A DNA stretch of 64,000 nt, from assembly GCF_002154335.2 (NCBI RefSeq), contig NZ_MTPX02000060.1:1-64000 (forward strand), given 5' to 3'. This stretch comes from Actinomyces ruminis. GTDB lineage: Bacteria > Actinomycetota > Actinomycetes > Actinomycetales > Actinomycetaceae. The number at the start of each line of letters is the position of its first letter. The first letter of the stretch is position 1. Of the stretch, positions 18,636 to 29,795 are shown one piece after another. The notes under the pieces were generated by a model. The model saw only the letters and a list, made by a program, of their open reading frames with translations. It had not been told where the DNA came from and did not search any database. The position numbers and the translations under genes are program-made.

Positions 18636-20302
18636 GTGGCTACTTCCACAGCTGCTCCTGCTCCCACAACCAGGCGGGAGCGTGTCGAATTCGCCGACGA
18701 CGTTGACGAGGCCCTTGAGGAGAAGCAGGACGTCGACCTGGACGACCTCGACGAGGAGGACGACCTCGTAGAGGATGAGGACGACGACTTGGTGGAGGAC
18801 GACGTTGACGACGACGTCGACGAGGATGAAGAGGACTCCGATGCGGACGAGCCGGAGGACTCCGAGGAATCTGAGGCCCCTGCCCCCGAGTTGCGCGACT
18901 ACTACCTGGACGTGTCCTTGGAGGAGAACGGCGACGGCACCAAGCGCCACCCCTTCAACACTCCCGCCGCGCTGAAGAACGTGCGGCTGGCGCCCGGCGC
19001 CACCCTGTTCGTGCGCAGCCGCACCGTCGTCGAGGGCCTGGAGATCTCCGGTGACGGCACCCTGGAGGACCCGATCACCCTGGCCCCCTATGGGCACGGG
19101 CCGGTGCCCCGCTTCATCATCCCCGGCGAGGAGGAGCCCGTCGTCGCCCGTGAGTTCCTCACCCAGAACGGCTACATCTTCCGCGGTTGGGTGATCAAGG
19201 GAATCAAGATGAACCCCTCCATCGCCGCCCTGACCGGCGAGCTGGACCGCATCCGCCGGGAAGAGGCGGAGAAGGCGGCCAACAAGAAGTCGCGGAAGTC
19301 CAAGGGGGATAAGGACAAGGACGGCTCCTTCACGGTCTCCGACTCCGACGAGGGCGACGAGCCCGCACAGAAGGTCGTCACCGCCGGCGCCACCGCGGAC
19401 CCAGTCAAGGACTACCTAAAGCAGATCGGCAAGGTCGCCCTCCTCAACGCCGCGCAGGAGGTCGAGCTCGCCAAGCGCATTGAAGCGGGTCTGTACGCCG
19501 AGCACCTGCTGGCCACCGAGGGCAACGACCTGGACGCCAAGTACCGCCGCGAGCTGCACTGGGTGGCTCAGGACGGCCAGCGCGCCAAGAACCACCTGCT
19601 GGAGGCCAACCTGCGCCTGGTCGTCTCCCTGGCCAAGCGCTACACCGGCCGCGGCATGCTCTTCCTGGACCTGATCCAGGAGGCAACCTCGGTCTGATCC
19701 GCGCCGTGGAGAAGTTCGACTACACCAAGGGCTACAAGTTCTCCACCTACGCCACCTGGTGGATCCGCCAGGCCATCACCCGCGCCATGGCGGACCAGGC
19801 GCGCACCATCCGCATCCCCGTCCACATGGTCGAGGTCATCAACAAGCTCGCCCGCGTCCAGCGGCAGATGCTGCAGGACCTGGGGCGCGAGCCCACCCCG
19901 GAGGAGCTCGCCGTCGAACTGGACATGACGCCCGAGAAGGTCGTCGAGGTGCAGAAGTACGGGCGCGAGCCCATCTCCCTGCACACCCCGCTCGGTGAGG
20001 ACGGCGACAGCGAGTTCGGGGACCTGATCGAGGACTCCGAGGCCGTTGTTCCCGCCGACGCCGTGTCCTTCACGCTGCTGCAGGAGCAGCTGCACGCCGT
20101 CCTGGACACCCTGTCCGAACGGGAGGCGGGCGTGGTCTCCATGCGCTTCGGCCTGACCGACGGCCAGCCCAAGACGCTGGACGAGATCGGCAAGGTCTAT
20201 GGGGTGACCCGCGAGCGTATCCGCCAGATCGAGTCCAAGACCATGAGCAAGCTGCGTCACCCCAGCCGCTCCCAGGTGCTGCGCGACTACCTGGACGACT
20301 GA
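18636..20302 (+). CDS. sigA: Primary RNA polymerase sigma factor with unusual N-terminal extension, frameshifted
   Basis: Housekeeping sigma-70 factor, about 555 aa. GTG 18636 follows GAAAGGA. Residues about 20-82 are almost entirely Asp/Glu/Val/Leu. Residues about 88-190 resemble the start of a right-handed beta-helix protein ([57 protein letters not shown]). A basic linker follows ([14 protein letters not shown]). Region 1.2 starts near residue 255 ([16 protein letters not shown]), then region 2 ([30 protein letters not shown]) and region 4 ([19 protein letters not shown]). One G is missing at about 19682 (CAGGAG-GCAACC), splitting region 2. A strong terminator follows. Confidence 0.95.
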
Positions 20303-20334
20303 GCCGCAGACCATCGCATCGGCCCGCAGCCCAA

Positions 20335-20364
20335 CCGCCCCGGAACCACCCGGTTCCGGGGCGG
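20335..20364 (+). terminator. Intrinsic terminator after sigA
   Basis: A perfect 13-bp stem (20335-20347 with 20352-20364) closes a 4-nt loop and is followed by CCTTCTGCTTGCT. It separates sigA from the thiamine riboswitch. Confidence 0.85.
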
Positions 20365-20389
20365 CCTTCTGCTTGCTATCGTTGTGCCC

Positions 20390-20460
20390 ACGACACGGGG
20401 TGCCGCAAGGCTGAGAACAAACCCGTTGAACCTGTTCAGATAATGCTGACGAAGGGATGT
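20390..20460 (+). promoter_or_regulatory. TPP riboswitch (THI element)
   Basis: The conserved THI-box parts are present in order: CACGGGGTGC, CTGAGA, ACCCGTTGAACCTG, TCAGATAATGCTGACG and GAAGGGATG. The element ends four bases before the thiM ATG, so binding of thiamine pyrophosphate probably hides the ribosome site (GAAGGGATG). It controls the thiMED operon. Confidence 0.95.
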
Positions 20461-20463
20461 CGC

Positions 20464-21313
20464 ATGACGCAGCACGCGTGTATCAACACGCATCCGAAGG
20501 AACGCCCGGCGGCTGCGGCACCGTCCTCGGGCCCCGCGGCTTTGCTGCAGGCCTTGCGTGCCGATACGCCACTGGTGGCCTGCATCACCAACGCGGTCGC
20601 CACGAACTTCACCGCCAATGTGCTTCTGGCCGTCGGGGCCGCGCCCGCCATGGTTGACATCACCGGGGAGGCGGGTCCCTTTGCCGCCGGCGCTCCGCCC
20701 TGCTGATCAATCTGGCACGCCCCAGCCTGAACAGCGCGCCGCCGCTTTGGAGGCCGCCGTCGCCGCGCGCGTCGCCGCCGTCCCCTGGGTGCTGGACCCG
20801 GTTGGCGTCGGCACCCTGGTTCACCGCACCGGGCTCGCTCACCGGCTGCTGGATGAGCAGCCACCGTTATCCGTGGCAACGCTCGGAGATCATCGCCCTG
20901 GCCGCGGGCGGTGCCGGCGGGCGTGGGGTGGAGACCGCCGACACCGTGGATTCCGCCCTGGATGCCGCCCGGGCACTGTCGGCGCGGACCGGTGCCGTCA
21001 TCGCCATCTCCGGTCCCGTTGACGCCGTCGTCGACGCGCCCGAGTAACCCGGGTGGGCGGGGGCTCCGCCCTGCTGACCCGCGTCACCGGGGGCGGCTGC
21101 GCCCTGGGCGCCCTGGTGGCCGGGTTCATCGCCGCCGGACGCACCGTAGGTGCCGATGCCCACGCCGCAACCGTGGCCGGTCACGCCGTCTACAGTGCGG
21201 CGGCCGAGATTGCCGCCGAGACCGCCGCGGGTCCCGGCTCCTTCCAGATCGCCCTCCTGGACGCCCTCTACGCCCTGGATGCCGACGACGTCGCCAGGGT
21301 CCCGATCTCATGA
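20464..21313 (+). CDS. thiM: Hydroxyethylthiazole kinase, heavily frameshifted
   Basis: Salvages the thiazole moiety of thiamine by phosphorylation. Family blocks are all present but spread over three frames: [103 protein letters not shown]. At least four single-base losses are needed (near 20692, 20712, 20862-20880 and 21045). This is more damage than in neighbouring genes, so true decay is conceivable, but the blocks between the breaks are well conserved. ATG 20464 is set by the riboswitch. The stop overlaps the thiE start (ATGA). Confidence 0.85.
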
Positions 21314-21964
21314 GGCCCGCTCCCGACCTGCGGGTCTACCTGGTCACCGACGCGACCAGTGCGGCTCCCGAGGCCGCACCGTCGCCGACACGGCCCGGGC
21401 GCCGTAGCCGGCGGTGCCACCTGCGTGCAGGTGCGCGCCAAGCACGCCGGCGGTGCCGACTTCCTCACCCAGGTGCTCGCCGTAGCCCGCGCCGTGGGCG
21501 AAGCGGTCCCGGTGATCGTCAACGACCGCGTCGACGTGTTCCTGGCTGCCCGCCGCCTGGGGGCGCCGGTGGCGGGCGTGCACGTGGGCCAGAGCGATCT
21601 GCCTGCCGCCGTGGTGCGCGAGCTCATTGGCGACGGCGCCTACCTGGGCCTGTCCGCCGCCGCCCCCGAGGAGCTGCGTGCGGCGCAGGAGGAGGACGTG
21701 TGTGATCATGTGGGCATCGGTGTCGTGCGGGCCACCGCCACCAAGGCCGACTCCCCGCCTGGGCTGGGCGTGCATGGCGTCTCGCGCCTGGCCGCCTGCA
21801 TCGACCTGCCGTGCGTCGCCATCGGTGGTGTCACCGCAGCCGATCTGCCCGCCCTGCGCGCCGGCGGACTGGCCGGGGCCGCCGTCGTATCCGCCATCTG
21901 CCGGGCGGATGATCCGCGGGAGGCCGCACAGCAGCTGCGTGAGGCGTGGGAGGCCCGGCCATGA
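21310..21964 (+). CDS. thiE: Thiamine-phosphate synthase, two frameshifts
   Basis: Joins HMP-PP and thiazole phosphate to give thiamine monophosphate. The start [15 protein letters not shown] is followed by two single-base losses (about 21366 and 21404). These restore [11 protein letters not shown] and [18 protein letters not shown]. Later motifs are [24 protein letters not shown] and [15 protein letters not shown]. It overlaps thiM and thiD by ATGA at both ends, indicating tight translational coupling. Confidence 0.9.
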
Positions 21965-22790
21965 CCGCCCCGATCCCCAGGGCACTGACCATTGCCGGAT
22001 CCGACCCCTCCGGGGGCGCCGGCATCCAGGCGGACCTGAAGACCATGGGGGCCCTCGGCGCCTACGGCATGAGCGTGGTGACGGCGCTGACCGCCCAGTC
22101 CACCCGTGGAGTCGCCGGCGTGCACGCCGTGCCCGCGGACTTCGTGCGCCTGCAACTGGACACACTGTTGGCGGACATCACCCCCGACGCACCAAGATCG
22201 GCATGCTCGCCACCACCGACCTGGCCGAAGCGGTGGGGGAGTACCTGCCCGGTCTGGCCAACACCGTCCTGGACCCGGTCATGGTGGCCACCTCCGGGGA
22301 CCGCCTGCTGGGCGCCGGCGCCCTGGCGGCGCTGCGCCGCCTGTGCACACGGGCGGACCTGATCACCCCGAATCTGGCGGAAGCGGCCGCACTGCTGGGC
22401 TGCGAGCCGGCCGTGAACACCACCGAGATGCGTCGCCAGGCGGAGGCGCTGCTCGCCTCCGGCGTGCGGCGGGTACTGCTCAAGGGCGGCCACCTGGCCG
22501 TGCATGCCGCCGACGTGTACGCCGACGCCGACGGCACGGTGCTGCTGCCCGGTCGGCGCGTGCACACTCACAACACCCACGGCACGGGCTGCACGCTGTC
22601 GGCCGCCGTCGCCGCCCTGCGTCCGCAGCGGGACGACTGGATTGCGGCGGTACGGGACGCCAAGACGTACCTGACCGGGGCGCTCGCGCACGCCGATACG
22701 CTCGGCGTCGGCCACGGACACGGCCCCGTGCACCACTACTACGCCCTCTGGCCGATCCGGCCAGAGGGCGTAGGCAGCAAGTCGGGATAA
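21961..22790 (+). CDS. thiD: Hydroxymethylpyrimidine/phosphomethylpyrimidine kinase, frameshifted
   Basis: Phosphorylates HMP and HMP-P for thiamine synthesis. Motifs are [62 protein letters not shown] and [17 protein letters not shown]. One base is missing near 22190 (GAC-GCACCAAGATC). The last 15 or so codons encode [15 protein letters not shown], and their DNA is itself a strong hairpin. It ends the riboswitch-controlled thiMED operon. Confidence 0.93.
22739..22773 (+). terminator. Terminator hairpin inside the 3' end of thiD
   Basis: CTACGCCCTCTGGCC (22739-22753) pairs perfectly over 15 bp with 22759-22773 around a GATCC loop. It lies inside the annotated coding sequence, 15 bases or so before the stop. 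There is no long T tract. Confidence 0.7.
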
Positions 22791-22821
22791 GCCGGCAGAC
22801 ACGCCGGCGGTCGACAGTCGG

Positions 22822-23100
22822 TCAGGCGACCTCGTCGGGGCGGGTCAGGCGGTCGGACTCATCCTGGATGAACAGGGCCTGGTGCTCGAGGGCATCCCGG
22901 TGAGCGTTGCCGTGGTGGGCGCAGAACAGCAGCTCTCCGGAGGCGAGAACCACGCGCAGGTACGCCTGTGCACCGCAGACATCGCAACGATCGGCGGTGG
23001 TGAGCGGACGCGTCTCGGTCGCCGCGGAGGGGCCGGTGGCCTGTGCGGGCGCGGTCGTCGGAGCGGCGACCGTGGGGGAGATTGGAGTTGTCGTGCTCAT
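22822..23100 (-). CDS. DUF7455-type small protein with Cys pairs
   Basis: 92 aa, function unknown. After a Thr/Ala/Pro-rich start comes RPLTTADRCDVCGAQAYLRV and GELLFCAHHG, giving CxxC and CxxH pairs that suggest a zinc-binding fold. It ends HQALFIQDESDRLTRP. This small family is common in Actinobacteria next to the sigA and topoisomerase genes, as here. ATG 23100. Confidence 0.8.
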   Translation of the reverse strand: MSTTTPISPTVAAPTTAPAQATGPSAATETRPLTTADRCDVCGAQAYLRVVLASGELLFCAHHGNAHRDALEHQALFIQDESDRLTRPDEVA

Positions 23101-23303
23101 GGCTCGATTCCACCATCATCCGGCCCCTCCGCCAACGCCGGGCAGCCCATTTCCGCCCGGGGCGCACCCCCTGCGCCCACGGCGAACGGCGGGAATCCGA
23201 CCGCTGGTCGCGGACCCGCCGGTCCCGGCTCCGGACGAATGCCACATCCGCGGCAACGGCGCGGGTTTCCGCTCCCGCCCCCGTAATCGGCTAAGTTCGG
23301 GGC

Positions 23304-25519
23304 GTGCCAGATTCCTCCCAGTCCTACTCCGCCCGCCACCTCTCCGTCCTGGAGGGGCTCGAGGCCGTACGCAAGCGCCCTGGCATGTACATCGGCTCCA
23401 CCGACCAGCGGGGCTTGATGCACTGCGTGTGGGAGATCATCGACAACGGCGTGGACGAGGCCCTGGAAGGCTACGGCGATCGCATTGACGTGGTGGTCCA
23501 CGCCGACGGCTCCATCGAGGTGCGGGACACCGGACGGGGCGTGCCGGTGGACGTCGAGCCCTCCTCCGGCCTGACCGGCGTCGAGCTGGTCTACACCAAG
23601 TTGCACGCTGGGGGGAAGTTCGGTGGCGGCTCCTACGGCTCGGCCGGCGGCCTGCACGGCGTGGGCGCCAGCGTGGTCAACGCCCTGAGTGCGCGCATGG
23701 ACGTGGAGGTGGACCGCGGCGGCAAGACCTATGCCATGAGCTTCAGGCGCGGCGTACCCGGCGTCTTCACCGATCCTGCCGCCGGCCCCACTCCCGCCGC
23801 CCCCTTCGCGGAATACACCGAGGCCTCCCAGCTGCGCGTGGTGGGCAAGGTGCGCCGCGGCGTCACCGGCACCCGGGTGCGCTACTGGGCCGACCCGGAG
23901 ATCTTCCCCGCACCCGCCCAGTACGACATCACCGCCCTGCGCGCCCGGCTGCGGCAGACCAGCTTCCTCGTGCCCGGGCTCACCCTCACCCTCACCGACG
24001 AGCGCGCCCCGGAGGCGATCGCCGCCGCCTCCGGCCCCGCCGCAGGCGACCCGGCTCTGAGCGTCAAGGCCGCGCACGCCTCGGCGTCGGCGGGAGACCT
24101 GTTCACCGCGGGTGCTGCGGAGCGGGAGGGGACGGAGGTCTTCCACGCCGAGGGCGGCACCGCCGACTTCGTCGACTTCCTGGCCACCGACGGTTCCGTT
24201 ACCGACACCTTCCGCCTGACCGGCGAGGGCACCTACACCGAGACCGTCCAGCAGCTCGATAAGCGCAGCGGGCACCTGCGGCCCACCGAGGTGGAGCGCA
24301 CCTGCACCGTGGATGTCGCCCTGCGCTGGGGCATCGGCTACGACACCACCGAGCGTTCCTTTGTCAACATCATCGCCACCCCCATGGGCGGCACCCACCT
24401 GACCGGCTTCGAGCAGGCCGTCACCAAGGTGCTGCGCAAGCAGATCGACGCCAATTCCCGCGCGCTGAAGGTGACCAGCCGCGACGGGCGCATCGAGAAG
24501 GACGACATCCTGGCCGGGATGACGGCTGTCATCACCGTGCGCGTGCCCGAGCCTCAGTTCGAGGGACAGACCAAGGAAGTGCTGGGAACCGCGCCCGTGC
24601 GGCAGATCGTCGCGCGAGTGGTGGAGAAGGAACTCACCGCCCTGCTGACCTCCTCCAAACGGGACCTGAAGACCCAGTCGCGCGCCCTGCAGGAGAAGAT
24701 CGTCGGGGAGATGCGCGCCCGCGTATCCGCCCGCATGCACAAGGAGATCACTCGCCGCAAGACGGCCCTGGAGACCTCCACCCTGCCCGCCAAGCTGGCC
24801 GACTGCCGCTCCGACGACGTCGCCTCCTCCGAGCTGTTCATCGTCGAGGGCGATTCGGCCCTGGGGACCGCCAAGAACGCCCGCAACAGCGAGTTCCAGG
24901 CCCTGCTGCCCATCCGCGGCAAGATCCTCAACGTGCAGAAGGCCTCCCAGGCGGACATGCTGCGCAACGCCGAGTGCTCCGCCATCATTCAGGTGGTCGG
25001 GGCCGGTTCGGGGCGCACCTTCGACTTGGACGCCGCCCGCTACGGCAAGGTCATCCTCATGACCGACGCGACGTCGACGGCGCCCACATCCGCACTCTGC
25101 TGCTTACACTCTTCTTCCGCTACATGCGCCCCATGATCGAGGCCGGTCGGGTCTTCGCCGCCGTTCCCCCGCTGCACCGCATCGAGGTTTCCGCCCAGGG
25201 GCGACGCAAGCGCGAGGTCATTTATACCTACTCCGACGAGGAACTGGTCACCACGCTGCGCAAGCTGGAGAAGCAGGGCCGCACCTTCAAGGAGCCGCAG
25301 CGATACAAGGGCCTGGGGGAGATGGACGCCCACCAGCTGGCCGAGACCACCATGGAGCCCGAGCACCGCACCCTGCGGCGCATCACCCTGAGTGATGAGG
25401 CTGAACTGGCCGAGGCGGAGAACGTGTTCGAGTTGCTCATGGGCTCCAACGTGGAGCCGCGACGCGACTTCATCATTGAGGGCGCCGCTGACATCGATCG
25501 CGAACGCATCGACGCCTGA
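23304..25519 (+). CDS. Type II DNA topoisomerase subunit B (ParE/GyrB-like), frameshifted
   Basis: ATP-driven subunit of a type IIA topoisomerase, about 739 aa. The GHKL ATPase shows EIIDNGVDEALEG, DTGRGVPVDV and the lid AGGLHGVGASVVNALS. The Toprim domain shows LFIVEGDSALGTAKNARN (EGDSA) and, after the frameshift, DVDGAHIRTLLLTLFFRYMR. The C-terminus has PQRYKGLGEMDAHQLAETTM. One base is missing near 25072 (ACCGACGCG-ACGTCGAC). It is not beside gyrA or dnaN/recF, which favours the second actinobacterial topoisomerase (topo IV-like) over gyrase. GTG start. Confidence 0.9.
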
Positions 25520-25571
25520 GCCATTTGCCCGTACCCTTAAAATCGGCCCGGTCTCGTCGAAGGAGACGCAT

Positions 25572-26627
25572 ATGACACCTGTTTACGGCTCAACGCGCCG
25601 CACCGGCCCGGGCGGTCCTTGGTCGATGCTTCGTCCCGGCCCGCGCTCTGCGCTGCCCCGCATGCTCACCTGGGCGCCACTGGGTCCGCGCGACAATGCC
25701 GAGCTGGCCGAGTTGATCGCCCGTTCCGAGGCGGCGGACAACCCCCCGTACCGCACCAGCGCCCAGGAGACCGCCGAGTACTTTGTGGACCCCACCTATT
25801 CTGGGGTGGCCGGCCGGGATGAGAACGGGGTCATGCGCGCCTTCGGGCTGGTGCGACTGCGACCGGCCGGGGAGATCTATGCCTCTATGACCGGGACGGT
25901 GGATCCGCAGTGGCGCCGTCGCGGCATCGGGGTGGCGCTGCTGCACTGGCAGACCGAGCGGGCCCGCCACCTGATCGGTGCCGAGCGGGCTGGCGTATCC
26001 GCGGGGTCCGCGGCCGCCACCGCGCCCGCACACATCGTCACCACGGTTCTGGAAGACGATGAGCGGATGAAGGACCACCTGGCCGAACTGCGCTTCGAAC
26101 CGCGTCGCTGGTATCGGGAGGTGCGCCGTTCGCTGGCCGAGCCCATCCCGGAGGTGGACCTGGACGGCTTTCTGACCATTGAGCCGTGGGCGGAGGAACT
26201 CGACGACGCCGTGCGCCGCGCCCACAACCAGGCCTTCGCCGACTCCGGCGGCGGCAGCATGAGCCCGGAGGAGTGGCGAGCCGGGCGCGCCTACTTCGCG
26301 CCCCAGTGGAGCTTCGTGGCGCTGGACCGATCCGGGGACCGTGCCCGGGTGGCCGGCTATGCGCTCTCCAGCCGCTACGAGCAGGACTGGGAGGCGCTCG
26401 GTTGGCGGGAGGGCTACACCGATGTGATCGGCGTGTTGGCCGACTACCGCCCCCGCGACGTCGGACCGGCGCTCCTGTGCGCCGTCATGCGCGCCTATGC
26501 GGCCGACGGCATGGAGTATGCCGCGGCCGGATTCGAGTCCGACGACCCGAGCGGCGCCGTCGACCTGTTTCTTGACCTGGGGTACACCGCCACCCGCGGC
26601 ACCATCCTGTACGGCCTGGACATGTAG
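25572..26627 (+). CDS. GNAT family N-acetyltransferase, tandem domains
   Basis: About 351 aa with two GNAT-like halves, a layout seen in mycothiol synthase-type and related enzymes. The first half has the acetyl-CoA loop DPQWRRRGIGVALLHW. The second half has DVIGVLADYRPRDVGPALL and ends GYTATRGTILYGLDM. I cannot name the substrate. ATG 25572 follows AGGAGA at 25561; the frame is open further upstream inside the topoisomerase gene without homology. Confidence 0.8.
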   Translation: MTPVYGSTRRTGPGGPWSMLRPGPRSALPRMLTWAPLGPRDNAELAELIARSEAADNPPYRTSAQETAEYFVDPTYSGVAGRDENGVMRAFGLVRLRPAGEIYASMTGTVDPQWRRRGIGVALLHWQTERARHLIGAERAGVSAGSAAATAPAHIVTTVLEDDERMKDHLAELRFEPRRWYREVRRSLAEPIPEVDLDGFLTIEPWAEELDDAVRRAHNQAFADSGGGSMSPEEWRAGRAYFAPQWSFVALDRSGDRARVAGYALSSRYEQDWEALGWREGYTDVIGVLADYRPRDVGPALLCAVMRAYAADGMEYAAAGFESDDPSGAVDLFLDLGYTATRGTILYGLDM

Positions 26628-26701
26628 GTACCGGCCCGGCTGAAGTGGGCGGTCGCCGGACAGTCGCTGGAGGACGTATGCGTCGGGCGTGTTTCATCTA
26701 G

Positions 26702-28449
<1,748 letters not shown>

Positions 28450-28596
28450 ACGCCCGAACCGTGCCGGTGGCGGCGGCGACGAGGTGCTCTGCTGACGGGT
28501 CCGAATGCCTGGTGCGCGGGGCGCGCAGCTGGGCCACTGCCAACGGCTGAGCGGCCATGTCCCGTGACTCGCACCTTAGCTATATCTATCCGTGAC

Positions 28597-28610
28597 GTTA
28601 ATCGATTGAC
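28597..28610. promoter_or_regulatory. Candidate LacI-family operator
   Basis: GTTAATCGATTGAC is a 14-bp near-palindrome with one mismatch and the central CG typical of LacI-family operators. It lies 78 bp upstream of the regulator ATG in an AT-richer patch, so autoregulation is plausible. Confidence 0.5.
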
Positions 28611-28687
28611 TTAACTTCGTCGAGGGTCGCACACTCATGCCAACGGGCGAAACAGCCCGGCTCGCTGATGAGCTGACAGGAGGAGCG

Positions 28688-29695
28688 ATGACGACTCTCG
28701 CCGATGTTGCGGATGCCGCGCAGGTCTCCACTGCTGCTGCCTCATTGGTGCTTTCCGGCAAGGCGAAGGGACGGGTCTCGGCGCAGACCGCTGCACGCGT
28801 ACGCGCGGCGGCCGACGAACTCGGCTATGTGCGTGATGCGCTGGCCGGCGGCATGCGCAACCGGCGCACCCACACCGTCGGGGTGCTCGGCGAGAGCGTG
28901 CTGTCAACCCCTTATGCGGTTGCCATGATCGACGCCATCCTCACCGCCAGTCGGGAACTCGGCTGGTCTGTGCTACTGACCGACTCCGGGGGAGATGCGG
29001 AACAGACCCGCCGGGCCGTGCGCGAGCTGCGCTCGCGCCGAGTGGACGTAATCGTCCATGCCGCGATGTACCACCAGCAGGTGCACGTCCCCGCCGAACT
29101 GAACAATGTGGCGGTGCTGAACGGCTTCGCGGATCGGGATGACGTCGTCGGCGTCGTACCGGATGAGGAGGCTGCCGCCCGGGACGCCGTGACCCACCTG
29201 CTGGACCTGGGGCACCGCAGGATCGGGCACATCACCCACGACGACACCACCATCGCCATCGGGCTGCGGCGCACCGCCTACGAGGACGCGCTGCGCGAGG
29301 CGGGAATCACCCCCGATCCCTCCCTCGTGATCAGCGGCGGCAATAACCCCGAGGGGGCCGACGCCTCCGCCCGGCTCCTGCTCGAGCGGACGGATCGTCC
29401 CACCGCCGTGTTCTGCTACAACGACGGCATGGCCGCGGGTGTGTATCGCGTGGCCGCCGCGCTGGGCCTGTCCATACCGGAGGACCTGTCCGTGGTCGGC
29501 TTCGACGACCTGCGGCTGATCTCCACCAACCTGTCGCCGCAACTGACCACCATGCGGCTGCCCCACTACGAGATGGCCGACTGGCTGGTGCGCCGTCTCA
29601 TTACGGGTGACCTGCCCGACCCGGTCGCCACCCACCGCTTCCCCTGCCAGCTCATTATCCGCGACTCCACCGCTCCGGCGCCCGTCGGAGCCTGA
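28688..29695 (+). CDS. LacI-family transcriptional regulator
   Basis: 335 aa sugar-responsive repressor. The N-terminal HTH and hinge helix read TLADVADAAQVSTAAASLVL and TAARVRAAADELGY. The periplasmic-binding-protein-like core includes LGHRRIGHITHD and VFCYNDGMAAGVYRVAAALG. ATG 28688 has a strong AGGAGG eight bases ahead; an upstream in-frame ATG lacks one. It precedes the ABC importer genes in the same direction and probably controls them. Confidence 0.92.
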   Translation: MTTLADVADAAQVSTAAASLVLSGKAKGRVSAQTAARVRAAADELGYVRDALAGGMRNRRTHTVGVLGESVLSTPYAVAMIDAILTASRELGWSVLLTDSGGDAEQTRRAVRELRSRRVDVIVHAAMYHQQVHVPAELNNVAVLNGFADRDDVVGVVPDEEAAARDAVTHLLDLGHRRIGHITHDDTTIAIGLRRTAYEDALREAGITPDPSLVISGGNNPEGADASARLLLERTDRPTAVFCYNDGMAAGVYRVAAALGLSIPEDLSVVGFDDLRLISTNLSPQLTTMRLPHYEMADWLVRRLITGDLPDPVATHRFPCQLIIRDSTAPAPVGA

Positions 29696-29727
29696 GACCG
29701 CTGAGGGCCCGGCCCTCCCACTAAGCC

Positions 29728-29748
29728 CCGGGATCGCCCCGATCCCGG
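29728..29748 (+). terminator. Short hairpin after the LacI gene
   Basis: CCGGGATC (29728-29735) and GATCCCGG (29741-29748) form an 8-bp stem with a GCCCC loop, 32 bases past the regulator stop. It may reduce read-through into the importer genes. Confidence 0.5.
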
Positions 29749-29795
29749 TCAACCATCCCGGTTAACCATCGCAATGACACACGAAGGAGTGTTCC

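Noticed and set aside
20464..21313. thiM as a true pseudogene
   Set aside because: All family blocks are intact between the breaks, and frameshifts of the same kind occur in essential genes nearby, so error is more likely. Kept as a possibility only.
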